A stretch of DNA of 64,000 bases from Hymenobacter roseosalivarius DSM 11622 (GCF_900176135.1 NZ_FWWW01000104.1:62001-126000); one strand, 5' to 3'; shown: positions 1 through 8,762, counted from the first letter of the stretch. Notes: generated by a model not told the origin, from the letters alone. A program made the numbers and translations.

Positions 1-537
1 GCCCTGGTAGCCCTGGCCATGGCCGATGCCGCTATCGTGGCCTGAGATGCCAAATACAACCGCGACCTGGATTTGTGGCGGCCCGAAACGGCCATTCGCT
101 ACACCTTTCAGCCCAATCAGCCCATCCTGCGCAGCCCGCTTACGGCGGCCGACCCGTACTGGCAGCCGCTCTCGCCCCGCCCGGACGGCACCCGCTTCTC
201 GCCCAATTTTCCAGCTTATATTTCGGGTCATGCTACCTTCGGGGCGGCGCACGCGGCCATTATGCGCAACTATTTCAAGACCGACAACATCAGCTTCGAA
301 TTAACCACCGAAGACCCGCACGGCATCCGCGACCACAACGGTATCCGCAAGACGCGGCGCTTCACCAGCTTCAGCGGGGCTGCCCTCGAAAACGCCCGCA
401 GCCGCGTGTACTTGGGTGTGCATTTTCAGTGGGATGGCGACAATGGTTACTTATCAGGTACGCAATTGGCGGATTACCTTTTCAAAAACTGGCTGACTAA
501 AGTCGCTGCGCCCGCACCCGTGCCAACACCGGCGTGA
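1..537 (+). pseudogene. Vanadium haloperoxidase / PAP2-like protein, 3' part, with premature stop
   Basis: The frame is open from the left window edge and ends at 537, but contains an in-frame TGA at 43-45. The downstream part reads LWRPETAIR, then FPAYISGHATFGAAHA, then a conserved Arg-Phe-Thr-Ser stretch and SRVYLGVHFQWDGDNG, which is the C-terminal half of the PAP2/vanadium-dependent haloperoxidase fold (the phosphate/vanadate-binding Arg, SGH and R...H motifs). In this family the residues just before the first motif usually read A-x-W-D-x-K, so the TGA most likely replaces a TGG tryptophan codon. These proteins are usually secreted. The 5' end lies outside the window. A restart at TTG 73 cannot be excluded but would remove part of the active site. 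I call it a broken gene because a key part lies upstream of the stop. Confidence 0.7.
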
Positions 538-696
538 AAACCCAGCCTGGGGGGCATTTCCGGGATCCACTACGGTGCCGCTTGTCTTTCCTCGCTGAGT
601 ACCTGCGGCAACAAAAAGGGCTTTCGCGATACCTGGCACTTCTTCCGGGGTAAGCCGCTTAAAAGCAGCCGGTTTTTTTCTGATTTCAACAAAAAA

Positions 697-719
697 GGCT
701 GCCCGCGTGGGCAGCCTTT
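697..719. terminator. Bidirectional intrinsic terminator
   Basis: An 8-bp perfect stem GGCTGCCC / GGGCAGCC closes a GCGT loop, with an A run on the left and a T run on the right, so it can work in both directions. It sits between the end of the haloperoxidase-like gene and the end of the convergent subtilisin gene. Confidence 0.75.
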
Positions 720-744
720 TGTAGTATTCAAAAACCCTACGGGT

Positions 745-1986
745 TTATAAGTGGGCAATTGGATCAGCGTTACCGTCCGGGTCACTTTTCACGGCATCAA
801 GAGCAGTAAAGTTCTTACCGCGCATGAGAAGTACACCAGCCATGTGCGGCGTGGCCATTGAGGTGCCGCTGATGGTGTTGTAGCCGCCGTTCAGCCAGGT
901 AGACTGGATACTAACGCCAGGCATACAATAGTCCACCGGCGGGTTGCCGAAGTTGGAGAACGAAGCCCAAGTATCGGTGTTATCCATCGCCGAAATGGTA
1001 TAGATGTTAGCTCCATTCACCCGAGCAGGCGAGTGATTATTGGCATTATCCGTTTCGTTGCCGGCTGCCAAAGCGAAGAGGACGCCCCCTTGCGAGGCAT
1101 TCAGCACAGCCTGATCGAGAGCGGTAGATACGCCACCGCCTAAGCTCATGTTAGCTACGTCGCCGGGTGCGCCGTTGGCTCCTACATAATCCACACCAGC
1201 AATTACACCGGAGTTAGAGCCGCTTCCACGTGAGTCCAGCACGCGCACGGCTACTACGGTAGCCCCTGCTGCTACGCCCACCACGCCAATCGAGTTGTTA
1301 AGGGCCGCAATCGTGCCCGAGACGTGCGTGCCGTGGCCGTTGCCATCGTCGGCTGAGGCATAGCCTTTGCCGCTGGTAGCGCTCAGAAAGGATTTGCTAC
1401 GCCCCAGGTCCACTTTCAGATCGGGATGGTCCAGGTCAATGCCCGTGTCGATAACCCAAGCCGTGCGACCCGTGGCACTACCATCAGCGCTACCAACGCG
1501 GGTAATGCCATAAGGCGTGGTTTGAGCAGGTTGCGTAGTAGAGCCACCGCTAACGGGCTTGCCCAGCGAGATGATCCGGTCCTGCTCTACGTAGGCCACG
1601 CGGCCATCCTGGCGTAGCTCGGCGGCTTCGGCGGGGGTAAGCTCCGCCACGAAGCCTTTCAGCGCATGGCCATAGGCGCGACCTACTTTTTCAGCTTTCA
1701 TGCCGCGGCCTTTCAGAATGCCTTGCCCTACGCCTTTTACTTTATTCGCTTTCGCGTCATACGAGCCCTCGCTGTCGGTATCAACGGAGCCATCTTTTAA
1801 TACAACGATATATTGACCTTCAATCAAATCGTCAGCTGCTTTGGCGTCGGCACTGATCTGGGCTACCGATGGATCGCTGGCATCAATGGCATTGTCGGAG
1901 CAAGCGGTGAAAACGGCCGACGCGGCCACGAGCGAAGCGCTCATTACCCAGAAAGAAAGACGCGAATGTAGTTGGTTTTTCTGCAT
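745..1986 (-). CDS. S8 family subtilisin-like serine protease, lipoprotein
   Basis: The product is a secreted endopeptidase of 413 residues from the chosen start MQKNQ; the frame stays open further upstream, but a signal peptide begins naturally here. The hydrophobic stretch ends in VFTAC (lipid-modified Cys29), so it is probably anchored to the outer membrane. Residues about 50-140 form an inhibitor I9-type prodomain (GQYIVVLKDG, YVEQDR). The catalytic triad is complete: Asp180 in VIDTGIDLDHPDL, His218 in GNGHGTH, Ser376 in GTSMATPHMAG, with oxyanion Asn310 in AAGN. This is the proteinase K/fungal-type branch of S8. The protein ends soon after the catalytic domain, with no type IX secretion domain. 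It stands alone and shares a bidirectional terminator with the gene to its left. Confidence 0.93.
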   Translation of the reverse strand: MQKNQLHSRLSFWVMSASLVAASAVFTACSDNAIDASDPSVAQISADAKAADDLIEGQYIVVLKDGSVDTDSEGSYDAKANKVKGVGQGILKGRGMKAEKVGRAYGHALKGFVAELTPAEAAELRQDGRVAYVEQDRIISLGKPVSGGSTTQPAQTTPYGITRVGSADGSATGRTAWVIDTGIDLDHPDLKVDLGRSKSFLSATSGKGYASADDGNGHGTHVSGTIAALNNSIGVVGVAAGATVVAVRVLDSRGSGSNSGVIAGVDYVGANGAPGDVANMSLGGGVSTALDQAVLNASQGGVLFALAAGNETDNANNHSPARVNGANIYTISAMDNTDTWASFSNFGNPPVDYCMPGVSIQSTWLNGGYNTISGTSMATPHMAGVLLMRGKNFTALDAVKSDPDGNADPIAHL

Positions 1987-2361
1987 GCTTGTAAAATGGA
2001 GTAATGGGTGAGAAAGGACTTGTTCGCCGTCCACCGCAGAGATTCTAAGCCCTCGAGCAGTGACCAGTGGGGTGTTTGTTCAGGTAATGTATAGATTTAA
2101 ATATAGTATCTACCTCAACGCTAAGGCCTGGGGGGACAAAAGGCGCTTGTTTATTTCTATTTTAAGCTCTAAAAACGCTTTCTACATTACTACCACAGCA
2201 GTATCAGGAAAATCCCGCTGTATTTGTGACATAGAAAGAAATATATGTCTTTAGGGAGACAATTTGCTTTCTCAGTCTGTATTAACCCATTTACATATAT
2301 ATGCGTTCCTGTGCTCAGGACAGCACAACTTCAATAGCAGGAACCAAAACATTCAAACTGC
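1987..2361. other. AT-rich gap without a recognisable gene
   Basis: About 375 bases between the protease start and the RNase P RNA promoter. Composition is clearly more AT-rich than the genes. I see only short open frames without family features. It must hold the promoter of the minus-strand protease, but no convincing -7 box could be picked. Confidence 0.4.
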
Positions 2362-2369
2362 TACCTTTG
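2362..2369 (+). promoter_or_regulatory. Bacteroidota -7 box of the RNase P RNA gene
   Basis: TACCTTTG fits the Bacteroidota primary sigma -7 consensus TAnnTTTG and ends about five bases before the first base of helix P1, the expected distance to the transcription start. I see no clear TTTG -33 element at the usual spacing. Confidence 0.55.
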
Positions 2370-2370
2370 C

Positions 2371-2852
2371 CCTGTGATGGGTCGCTCCACCGCGGCGCTT
2401 TCGGGCGGCGAGGAAAGTCCGGGCAACGCAGAGCACCCTGCTTCCTAACGGGAAGGATGGGCCGCAAGGCTCAGACAGCCAGTGCCACAGAAAATTACCG
2501 CCAGACGGTGAAATGATGAGTGGTGAAATGGTGAGTTTGATGTTCAATTCGCGCAAGCGGAACGATAAACTCACAAGTTCACCATTTCACTATCTCACCA
2601 TCGGGTAAGGGTGAAAAGGTGCGGTAAGAGCGCACCAGCGGCCGGGTGACCGGGTCGGCTGGGTAAACCTCAGGGGTTGAAAGACCAAATAAGCGGGCAC
2701 GCTGTCTGGCAACAGGCGGCACCGGGCGGCTCGTCCGGCGTTCGTGGGTAGGTTGATGGAGCCTGTCGGCAACGACTGGCCTAGATAAATGGTGGAGACG
2801 CCGAGCCCTCGGGCCCGGTGGACAAAACCCGGCTTATAGACTCATCACCCCA
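2371..2852 (+). ncRNA. rnpB: RNase P RNA, bacterial class A, with enlarged P12
   Basis: This is the catalytic RNA that trims tRNA 5' leaders. Diagnostic parts in order are the P4/J3-4 core GGAAAGTCCGGGC (about 2412), the J11/12-P12 region, GGTAAGGGTGAAAAGGTG followed by GTAAGAGCGCACC (about 2604-2638), the J15/16 side, AGATAAATGGTGGAGACG (about 2783-2800) and the closing ACAAAACCCGGCTTATAGA (2822-2840). GTGATG at 2374-2379 pairs with CATCAC at 2843-2848 to form P1. At about 480 nt it is roughly 100 nt longer than usual. The excess is a palindromic repeat at 2508-2604 that extends helix P12 (see the separate entry). The core sequences look intact, so it should be functional. A strong terminator follows directly. 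Confidence 0.93.
2508..2604. repeat. Family D palindrome inserted in helix P12 of RNase P RNA
   Basis: The left arm holds ATGAGTGGTGAAATGGTGAG and the right arm its complement (CTCACAAGTTCACCATTTCA, then CTATCTCACCAT). The arms pair into a long, slightly imperfect hairpin exactly where P12 would be. A second copy lies at 54131-54246; its left arm matches this one at about 27 of 30 positions. The two copies sit in unrelated contexts, which marks this as a dispersed element and not a normal P12. Confidence 0.85.
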
Positions 2853-2856
2853 GCAT

Positions 2857-2898
2857 CATCGGTCGTCGCAGCTTCGGTTGCGGCGACCGATTTTGTTT
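2857..2898 (+). terminator. Terminator of RNase P RNA
   Basis: ATCGGTCGTCGCAGC pairs with GTTGCGGCGACCGAT around a TTCG tetraloop and is followed by TTTTGTTTTT. Confidence 0.85.
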
Positions 2899-3030
2899 TT
2901 GGTTAACTGGGGGCAAATATTGACGGCAGTGGTGTAGAAATTAGATAATTACAATTTTTCATCTGTATCGTGTTCTTTTCTCACCGAATCATTCAATAAC
3001 TTTACTCACTAAACGGGTAATGCTTTTCGT

Positions 3031-3038
3031 TACCTTCG
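3031..3038 (+). promoter_or_regulatory. Possible -7 box for the response regulator gene
   Basis: TACCTTCG resembles TAnnTTTG with one mismatch and lies about 38 bases before the ATG at 3076. No clear -33 element. Confidence 0.35.
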
Positions 3039-3075
3039 CCTACGCGTTAGTGTTACTTAATTCTGCTCTCAGGTT

Positions 3076-4233
3076 ATGCCCAAAATCCTCATTATCGACG
3101 ACGAAAAGTCGATTCGTAATACGCTAAAGGAAATTCTGGAGTACGAGAACTACGCCGTCGATCAGGCCGAAGATGGTCCGTCCGGCTTGGATATGCTTAT
3201 CAAGAATAAGTACGATGTAGTGCTTTGCGACATCAAAATGCCCAAAATGGACGGGCTGGAAGTACTGAGCCGCGCCCAGGAGTTAGCCCCAGATGCGGCC
3301 TTCATTATGATATCGGCCCACGGCAGCATCGACACGGCCGTGGATGCTACCAAGAAAGGAGCCTACGACTTCCTGCAAAAGCCCCCAGACCTGAACCGCC
3401 TGCTGGTGACGGTACGCAACGCCCTCGACCGCACCAAGCTGGTAACCGAAACCAAAACGCTCAAGAAGAAGATTGCCAAAAGCTCCGAAATGGTAGGCAC
3501 TTCGCCGGCCCTGGAGCAGGTGCGCAAAGCCATTGCCAAAGTAGCTCCCACCGATGCCCGCGTACTTATTACCGGCCCCAACGGTGCCGGTAAGGAGATG
3601 GTGGCTCGTCAGCTCCACGAGCAAAGCAGCCGTGCCCACGGACCAATGATTGAGGTAAACTGCGCTGCCATCCCATCTGAATTGATTGAAAGCGAGCTAT
3701 TCGGCCACGAAAAAGGGTCGTTTACCTCGGCCGTAAAGCAGCGCATTGGCAAGTTTGAGCAAGCGCACGGCGGCACCTTATTTCTGGACGAAATTGGCGA
3801 CATGAGCCTCTCGGCCCAGGCCAAAGTGCTGCGGGCCTTGCAGGAAAACAAAATCACACGCGTAGGGGGCGAAAAGGAGATTACGGTGGATGTGCGCGTA
3901 CTGGCCGCCACCAACAAAAACCTCCAACAGGAAATCGCGGAGCGCAATTTCCGCGAGGACTTGTATCACCGCCTCTCCGTCATTCTGATTCAGGTTCCGG
4001 CTCTCAATGACCGACGCGACGACATCGGTGACCTGGTGCAGAAGTTCCTCGACGACATCGCCCGCGACTACGGCAACAAGCCCAAAACCGTCAGCCCCGA
4101 AGCTCTCAGCTACCTGAAAAGCCTCGACTGGCGCGGCAATATCCGCGAGCTGCGCAACGTAGTAGAGCGCCTCGTGATTATGAGCGATGATACGATTACG
4201 GACGCGGACGCGAAGCTGTATTCGGGCAAATAA
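3076..4233 (+). CDS. NtrC-type response regulator without DNA-binding domain and with altered GAFTGA loop
   Basis: The 385-residue protein has a receiver domain (residues 1-120; Asp8/Asp9, phospho-acceptor Asp52, Lys102) followed by an AAA+ sigma-54-activator domain (about 138-370). Walker A is GPNGAGKE (167-174), Walker B LFLDEIGD (about 235-242), and the arginine-finger region REDLYHRL is present. Two features are unusual. The sigma-54-contacting loop, GAFTGA in the family, reads GSFTSA (214-219), and the chain stops right after the AAA+ lid with no Fis-type helix-turn-helix (typical members have 440-480 residues). It could act without specific DNA binding, or not act on sigma-54 at all. 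No cognate histidine kinase is adjacent. The ATG is preceded by an AT-rich leader with a possible -7 box. Confidence 0.88.
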   Translation: MPKILIIDDEKSIRNTLKEILEYENYAVDQAEDGPSGLDMLIKNKYDVVLCDIKMPKMDGLEVLSRAQELAPDAAFIMISAHGSIDTAVDATKKGAYDFLQKPPDLNRLLVTVRNALDRTKLVTETKTLKKKIAKSSEMVGTSPALEQVRKAIAKVAPTDARVLITGPNGAGKEMVARQLHEQSSRAHGPMIEVNCAAIPSELIESELFGHEKGSFTSAVKQRIGKFEQAHGGTLFLDEIGDMSLSAQAKVLRALQENKITRVGGEKEITVDVRVLAATNKNLQQEIAERNFREDLYHRLSVILIQVPALNDRRDDIGDLVQKFLDDIARDYGNKPKTVSPEALSYLKSLDWRGNIRELRNVVERLVIMSDDTITDADAKLYSGK

Positions 4234-4338
4234 CCCCAACCCAACCCCTCCCCACCGGGAGGGGGGCTCTAGCTTTAATCCTTTAATTTTTAGATTTTAA
4301 AACTAAAGCCCCTCTCCCGGAGGGGAGGAGTTGAGGTC
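4234..4338. repeat. GC-rich inverted repeat between convergent genes (family C-like, C1)
   Basis: CCCCTCCCCACCGGGAGGGG at the left is mirrored by CCCCTCTCCCGGAGGGGAGG at the right, with an AT-rich centre. The right end GAGGTCAATTGTTG resembles the GAGGCCAATCGTTG ends of the other family C elements. It separates two convergent genes and could end transcription from both sides. Confidence 0.6.
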
Positions 4339-4347
4339 AATTGTTGC

Positions 4348-5349
4348 TTACACCATCTGATTGCACCCGCGCACATCTGAGTTATCCAGCCGACCCAGCA
4401 CTTCGAATGACCCATCGGAGTGCTGGCGGGCCAGGTCTTTGGTTTCTATAAAGGCGCAGGAATCAATATTTGCCAAATCGATAACATTGATAGTACCTGC
4501 GGGACGTGTGGCATCAGCGGAGAAAGGATCAGATGGCTCGCGCAGCAGAATACGGAGGACTGGGGGGCAAATAAAGCGCCCGTTGCCGGTGCTATAAGCC
4601 TGGGACAGTAGCTCGGTCATGCCATATTCGGAGTGAATGCCCTGGGGGCCAAAGGCAGTCTGCAGCTCGATATGAAGCTCCTCCCGAATCATTTCACGCC
4701 GTCGACCTTTCATTCCGCCAGTTTCCAGTACCGTGAGCCCCAATAACTCTGGCGCACCCGCATAGGCAGCGACCAAATCGAGCAGGGCGTAGGATACGCC
4801 GAGCAGCATTATGTGGCGGCTGGAGTCGCACTTGGCAGTGGCTAAAGCCTGTAACAAAGCGGCGTGGTCGTGCAGGAAGAAAGCGGGCTGGGTTTGGCTT
4901 GATTCCTTGGCAAAATATTCAACCATAGCCACCAGCGAAGACTGACCTTGCTCCAGATACGAAGGCAACAAGGCTAAGAAAATCCAGTCAGTAAGCGAGC
5001 CATAGGTTTGCTCAAAAATGCGAGCCGCGTTGTGGCAGTATAGGGCAGGATCGCGCAGTAGGTGGCGGCTTCGCTGCTGCTGGGTAGTGCCACTGCTCAG
5101 GAAGGTTTCCTGCGGGGTCCAGTCGGTGGGCGCGGTGCGTACCTCGTGGGTTTTGAAAAACTCAATGGGCAGGAAAGGAATATCGATCAGCGTATTAACT
5201 GAACCTGGATTGCGGCCCAGCGCGGCGAGATAGTCGCGGTATGGGGGGCAATTTTCGGCCTGATGCCGGAACAGGCGCAGAGCCGTTTCCTCAAAATTGG
5301 CAGCTGATACAGTGGGTAAGGCACGCAGGTGCTCATCACGGAAACTCAT
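4348..5349 (-). CDS. LuxE/acyl-protein synthetase-like protein
   Basis: The 333-residue product resembles the LuxE/PaaK branch of the adenylate-forming superfamily. It has the phosphate-binding loop LSSGTTQQQRS (about residue 84), the sequence LETGGMKGRRREM (about 210), HSEYGMTELLSQAY (about 239) and, near the end, ETKDLA and GRLDNSDVRGC. LuxE in luminous bacteria activates fatty acids with ATP for reduction to aldehyde; Bacteroidota homologues are common but of unknown substrate. It stands alone, with no luxCD genes next to it. The ATG start matches the family's usual N-terminus. Function beyond acyl/carboxylate activation is not shown by the sequence. Confidence 0.82.
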   Translation of the reverse strand: MSFRDEHLRALPTVSAANFEETALRLFRHQAENCPPYRDYLAALGRNPGSVNTLIDIPFLPIEFFKTHEVRTAPTDWTPQETFLSSGTTQQQRSRHLLRDPALYCHNAARIFEQTYGSLTDWIFLALLPSYLEQGQSSLVAMVEYFAKESSQTQPAFFLHDHAALLQALATAKCDSSRHIMLLGVSYALLDLVAAYAGAPELLGLTVLETGGMKGRRREMIREELHIELQTAFGPQGIHSEYGMTELLSQAYSTGNGRFICPPVLRILLREPSDPFSADATRPAGTINVIDLANIDSCAFIETKDLARQHSDGSFEVLGRLDNSDVRGCNQMV

Positions 5350-5465
5350 TACAAAACGGTGTGGTTAACAGCTAGGTATAACAAACGCAGCACGTCTTCG
5401 TTGAGAAGTTGTATCTTCCGTTCTGGCTGAAAAGGCCGCGTTCGACCTGTCTTTTTTTCTTCTTT

Positions 5466-6023
5466 ATGAACTTACTTCGTACTCTTAGGATGGGAGCCGT
5501 GCTCCTGCTCACGGGCCTGACAGTATCTTCCTGCCTCGAGCCGCCCGATTATCCTGAAACGCCCACTATTGAGTTTCAGCGCATTACCTCGCAGCGAATC
5601 TCTGATGTTAGCGGAACCTATGATAGAGTAGTCATTACCGTAAGCTTTCGGGACGGCGACGGCGACCTTGGCCTAAACGAAGCGGACAAAACGCCTGACT
5701 CGCCTTGGGCTCGGATTATCAATGGCGTACCCAATCCGTTCTACAACAATTACTACCTCACGCCCTTCATCCGCAATGCTCGAAATGAGTTTGTGGAGTT
5801 GGAGCTGCCCGATCCCAGCTTCAACTACAACAGTACATACCCGCCACTGACTACGGACGACCGCAAAGCTCCCCTGCGCGGCGATTTAAACTTCACCTAC
5901 GATTTCTACGTGGGCTCGCCTTTCGCCCCCGGCCAGACGGTACGCTTCAACGTATCCATCTTGGACCGCGCTTTAAATCAAAGTAACACCATCACCACTG
6001 ACCCCATCACGATTCCGCGCTAA
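5466..6023 (+). CDS. Hypothetical lipoprotein
   Basis: 185 residues from the ATG at 5466 (MNLLRTLRMG); the frame is open upstream to 5409 but a signal peptide starts at 5466. The signal ends in VSSC, a lipobox, so the protein is a membrane lipoprotein. The mature part is a single beta-rich domain with an acidic Asp/Gly-rich segment (FRDGDGDLGLNEADK, about residues 62-76), similar to calcium-binding loops, and ends with a typical beta-sandwich strand (VRFNVSILDRALNQSN). I do not recognise a named family. It is divergent from the LuxE-like gene and convergent with the E1 gene. Confidence 0.7.
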   Translation: MNLLRTLRMGAVLLLTGLTVSSCLEPPDYPETPTIEFQRITSQRISDVSGTYDRVVITVSFRDGDGDLGLNEADKTPDSPWARIINGVPNPFYNNYYLTPFIRNARNEFVELELPDPSFNYNSTYPPLTTDDRKAPLRGDLNFTYDFYVGSPFAPGQTVRFNVSILDRALNQSNTITTDPITIPR

Positions 6024-6053
6024 GCAGTTTTCAAAGTGTTAATGAGAGGTAAG

Positions 6054-6088
6054 AAACCCCGACCGGACAGATTCCAGTCGGGGTTTTG
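6054..6088. terminator. Bidirectional terminator
   Basis: AAACCCCGACCGG pairs with CCAGTCGGGGTTTT around a short loop. A and T runs on either side serve both the lipoprotein gene and the convergent E1 gene. Confidence 0.8.
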
Positions 6089-6105
6089 CTTGTAAAAGTG
6101 AAGGG

Positions 6106-8526
6106 CTAATAAATCGGCAGGAAACGCTTTGGGTCAGACTCTTGCAACATTTCGTACACCGTATCGAACACATCTTCGGCGTTGGGTTTGCTGAAGTAGT
6201 CGCCATCGGAGCCGTAGGGCGGGCGGTGAGGCTGAGCCGCCAAGCAGCGAGGCTGGGAGTCGAGGTAGCGATAAGCCTGCTGCTCATCGAGCACATGCTG
6301 CATCATGTAGGCCGTGGCACCGCCGGGCACATCTTCATCGGCGAAGAGTACGCGGCTGGTTTTGCGAATACTGTCGGCAATGACGTGCTGCAAGTCGAAA
6401 GGCAACAGCGTCTGCACGTCTATCACCTCCACCGAAATGCCAACTTCACCTAATTGCTTGGCCGCATCCAGCACGATGCGGCACATCGAGCCATACGTCA
6501 CAATCGTTACATCGGTGCCCTGCTGTAATACCTCCGGCTCGCCTAGGGGCAAAGTGAACTCACCCACGTTCTGCGGAATACGCTCCTTTAGTCGGTAGCC
6601 ATTAAGTGGCTCGATAACCAAGGCCGGCTCGTCGCTGCGCAATAAAGTATTATAGAAGCCGGCGGCCTGCGTCATGTTGCGGGGCACACACACATGCATC
6701 CCCCGGATGCTGCCCAGAATCATGCCGATGGGTGAGCCGCTGTGCCAGATTCCTTCCAGCCGGTGTCCACGGGTACGCACAATGAGGGGTGCCTTCTGGC
6801 CGCCCTTGGTGCGGTACTGCAAGCAAGCCACATCATCCGACAAAATCTGGATGGCATAGAGCAGATAATCGAGATACTGAATCTCGGTGATGGGCCGCAG
6901 GCCGCGCATGGCCGCGCCGATGCCCTGCCCTACGATAGTGCACTCACGAATGCCGGTATCGGTCACGCGCAACTCCCCAAACTTCTCCTGCAAGCCGGCA
7001 AAAGCCTGGTTTACATCACCAATACGGCCCACGTCCTCGCCGATGGCGAAGATGGTAGGGTCGCGGCGGAAGTTAGCCTCAAAGCAGGCCTGCAATACCT
7101 CGCGGGCATCTACCTGGGGGGCATTTTCGGCGAACTGAACCGGCTCAACGGCAATGTTTAATGCTGCCTGCTCACTTTGGCTGTAGAGATAAGAATTATA
7201 ACGGTCAGCGTTTTCGGCCAGGGCCGCCTCCAACCATTGGGTTAGCTCGCGGCGGCTGGCGGAGCGCTGTTGGTCGCGGGTGAGGCGCAGGGCCTTGCGC
7301 ACGGTACGCACCATGTCGGCGCGGATGGGCGCAGGGTTGTGCTGCAAATGCTCCACCAGTTCGTGCAAGGCATTCTGGCGACCGGTTTCGTTTACCAGCT
7401 TTTCCAGCAACACTACTACGTCGTCGCGCTCTTGCTTAATGGGGTTGAAAAAAGCCCCCCAGGCGGCTGTGCGGGCTTCGCGCACCGTGTTCTTCGCCTC
7501 GTTTTCCAACTGGTCCAGCTCCTCAGCGGTGGCGTACTCTTCGGTGAGCAGCCACTCGCGCATTTTGAGCAGGCAGTCGTGCTCCTCCTCCCAAGTCAGG
7601 CGGTCTTTGGTTTTGTAGCGCTCATGCGAGCCGGATGTACTGTGGCCCTGGGGCTGCGTTACTTCCGTCACATGAATGAGCACGGGCACGTGCTCGCGGC
7701 GGCAGATGTCAGCCGCCCGCTGGTAGGTATCGAGCAAGGCTGGATAATCCCAGCCTTTCACCACAAAAATCTCGAAGCCTTGCTCGCCGGGGGCGTCGCG
7801 CTGAAGGCCACTCAGAATGGCACTGATGCTTTGTTTACAGGTCTGGTATTCAGCCGGAACAGAGATGCCATAATGGTCATCCCACACCGACACGAGCATT
7901 GGAATCTGCAACACGCCGGCCGCATTCAGGGCCTCAAAAAACATCCCTTCCGAAGTGCTGGCGTTGCCAATCGTACCAAAGGCTACTTCGTTGCCGTTGG
8001 TGCTGAACTGAGTCAGCTCATGCAGCTCGGGGTTTTGGCGATATAGCTTGGAAGCATAGGCCAGACCAACTAAGCGCGGCATCTGCGAAGCCGTAGGCGA
8101 CACGTCGGCCGAGGAGTTTTTCAGTTCCGCGAGGTTTCTGAAGTTGCCGTCTTCGTCGAGCAGGCGGGTGGCAAAGTGGCCATTCATAGCCCGGCCGGCG
8201 GTGGCAGGCTCGGCTTCTACATCGGGGTGAGCGTAGAGTTGGGCAAAGTATTGCTGTAAAGTCAGTTCTCCGGCCGACATCATAAAGGTTTGGTCGCGGT
8301 AGTAGCCGGAGCGAAAGTCGCCGGGCTGAAATACGCGGGCCATAGCCAATTGCGGCAGCTCTTTGCCATCACCGAAAATGCCGAATTTGGCCTTACCCAT
8401 AAACACTTCCTTCCGCCCAGCCAGGGAAGCGTGGCGGCTTTCCCAGCCCAGGCGGTAATCGTGAAGCAGGTCTTCTTTGCTGAGAGTAGCCGGGGTGGTG
8501 GCTAGAGCGGTTTCGGCAGTGGACAT
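6106..8526 (-). CDS. Fused alpha-beta 2-oxoacid (branched-chain type) dehydrogenase E1
   Basis: The thiamine-diphosphate-dependent E1 decarboxylates branched-chain 2-oxoacids (or a related 2-oxoacid) and passes the acyl group to the lipoyl E2 subunit. The 806-residue chain starts at MSTAETALATT; the open frame extends 75 codons further but without conserved sequence. The N-terminal half is the alpha subunit, with the thiamine-diphosphate region (GNASTSEGMFFEALNAAG and VWDDHYGISVP). The C-terminal half is the beta subunit (IFAIGEDVGRIGDVNQAF, VGQGIGAAMRGLRPITEIQY, VEPLNGYRLKERIP). Such fusions are usual in Bacteroidota. E2 and E3 are not in this window. Convergent with the lipoprotein gene and divergent from the DUF1573 gene. 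Confidence 0.92.
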   Translation of the reverse strand: MSTAETALATTPATLSKEDLLHDYRLGWESRHASLAGRKEVFMGKAKFGIFGDGKELPQLAMARVFQPGDFRSGYYRDQTFMMSAGELTLQQYFAQLYAHPDVEAEPATAGRAMNGHFATRLLDEDGNFRNLAELKNSSADVSPTASQMPRLVGLAYASKLYRQNPELHELTQFSTNGNEVAFGTIGNASTSEGMFFEALNAAGVLQIPMLVSVWDDHYGISVPAEYQTCKQSISAILSGLQRDAPGEQGFEIFVVKGWDYPALLDTYQRAADICRREHVPVLIHVTEVTQPQGHSTSGSHERYKTKDRLTWEEEHDCLLKMREWLLTEEYATAEELDQLENEAKNTVREARTAAWGAFFNPIKQERDDVVVLLEKLVNETGRQNALHELVEHLQHNPAPIRADMVRTVRKALRLTRDQQRSASRRELTQWLEAALAENADRYNSYLYSQSEQAALNIAVEPVQFAENAPQVDAREVLQACFEANFRRDPTIFAIGEDVGRIGDVNQAFAGLQEKFGELRVTDTGIRECTIVGQGIGAAMRGLRPITEIQYLDYLLYAIQILSDDVACLQYRTKGGQKAPLIVRTRGHRLEGIWHSGSPIGMILGSIRGMHVCVPRNMTQAAGFYNTLLRSDEPALVIEPLNGYRLKERIPQNVGEFTLPLGEPEVLQQGTDVTIVTYGSMCRIVLDAAKQLGEVGISVEVIDVQTLLPFDLQHVIADSIRKTSRVLFADEDVPGGATAYMMQHVLDEQQAYRYLDSQPRCLAAQPHRPPYGSDGDYFSKPNAEDVFDTVYEMLQESDPKRFLPIY

Positions 8527-8666
8527 AAGGAAGAGTAGAAATAAGGCAAATGGTGGCAGTCGGCAGAACTGGGGGCAAAGCCGACCTGGCTGCAAAAGTA
8601 CGTATTTGGGCGCGATGCTGAGTAAATGCCCCCCAGAGCCCCCTACGAGCCCGGACACTTTTTGTC

Positions 8667-8674
8667 TATCTTTG
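8667..8674 (+). promoter_or_regulatory. -7 box upstream of the DUF1573 gene
   Basis: TATCTTTG is a perfect match to TAnnTTTG, about 90 bases before the ATG at 8763. No clear -33 TTTG at the usual spacing. Confidence 0.45.
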
Positions 8675-8762
8675 GTGTATCCCAAAGCAATGCCTGGGTC
8701 TGGCACACTTCTGCTGAAGCCTAAAGTACGACTTCGAGTTGCCTCTTTCAACGTTATTTTTT

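Noticed and set aside
2060-2254. 64-codon plus-strand frame in the AT-rich gap
   Set aside because: No ribosome-binding or family signal; composition like the surrounding non-coding sequence.
4348-5349. Bioluminescence operon
   Set aside because: Only a LuxE-like gene is present; no luxAB or luxCD homologues are nearby.
7270-8046. Long plus-strand open frame opposite the E1 gene
   Set aside because: It is a mirror frame of a strongly conserved minus-strand enzyme, with no start signal and no family features.
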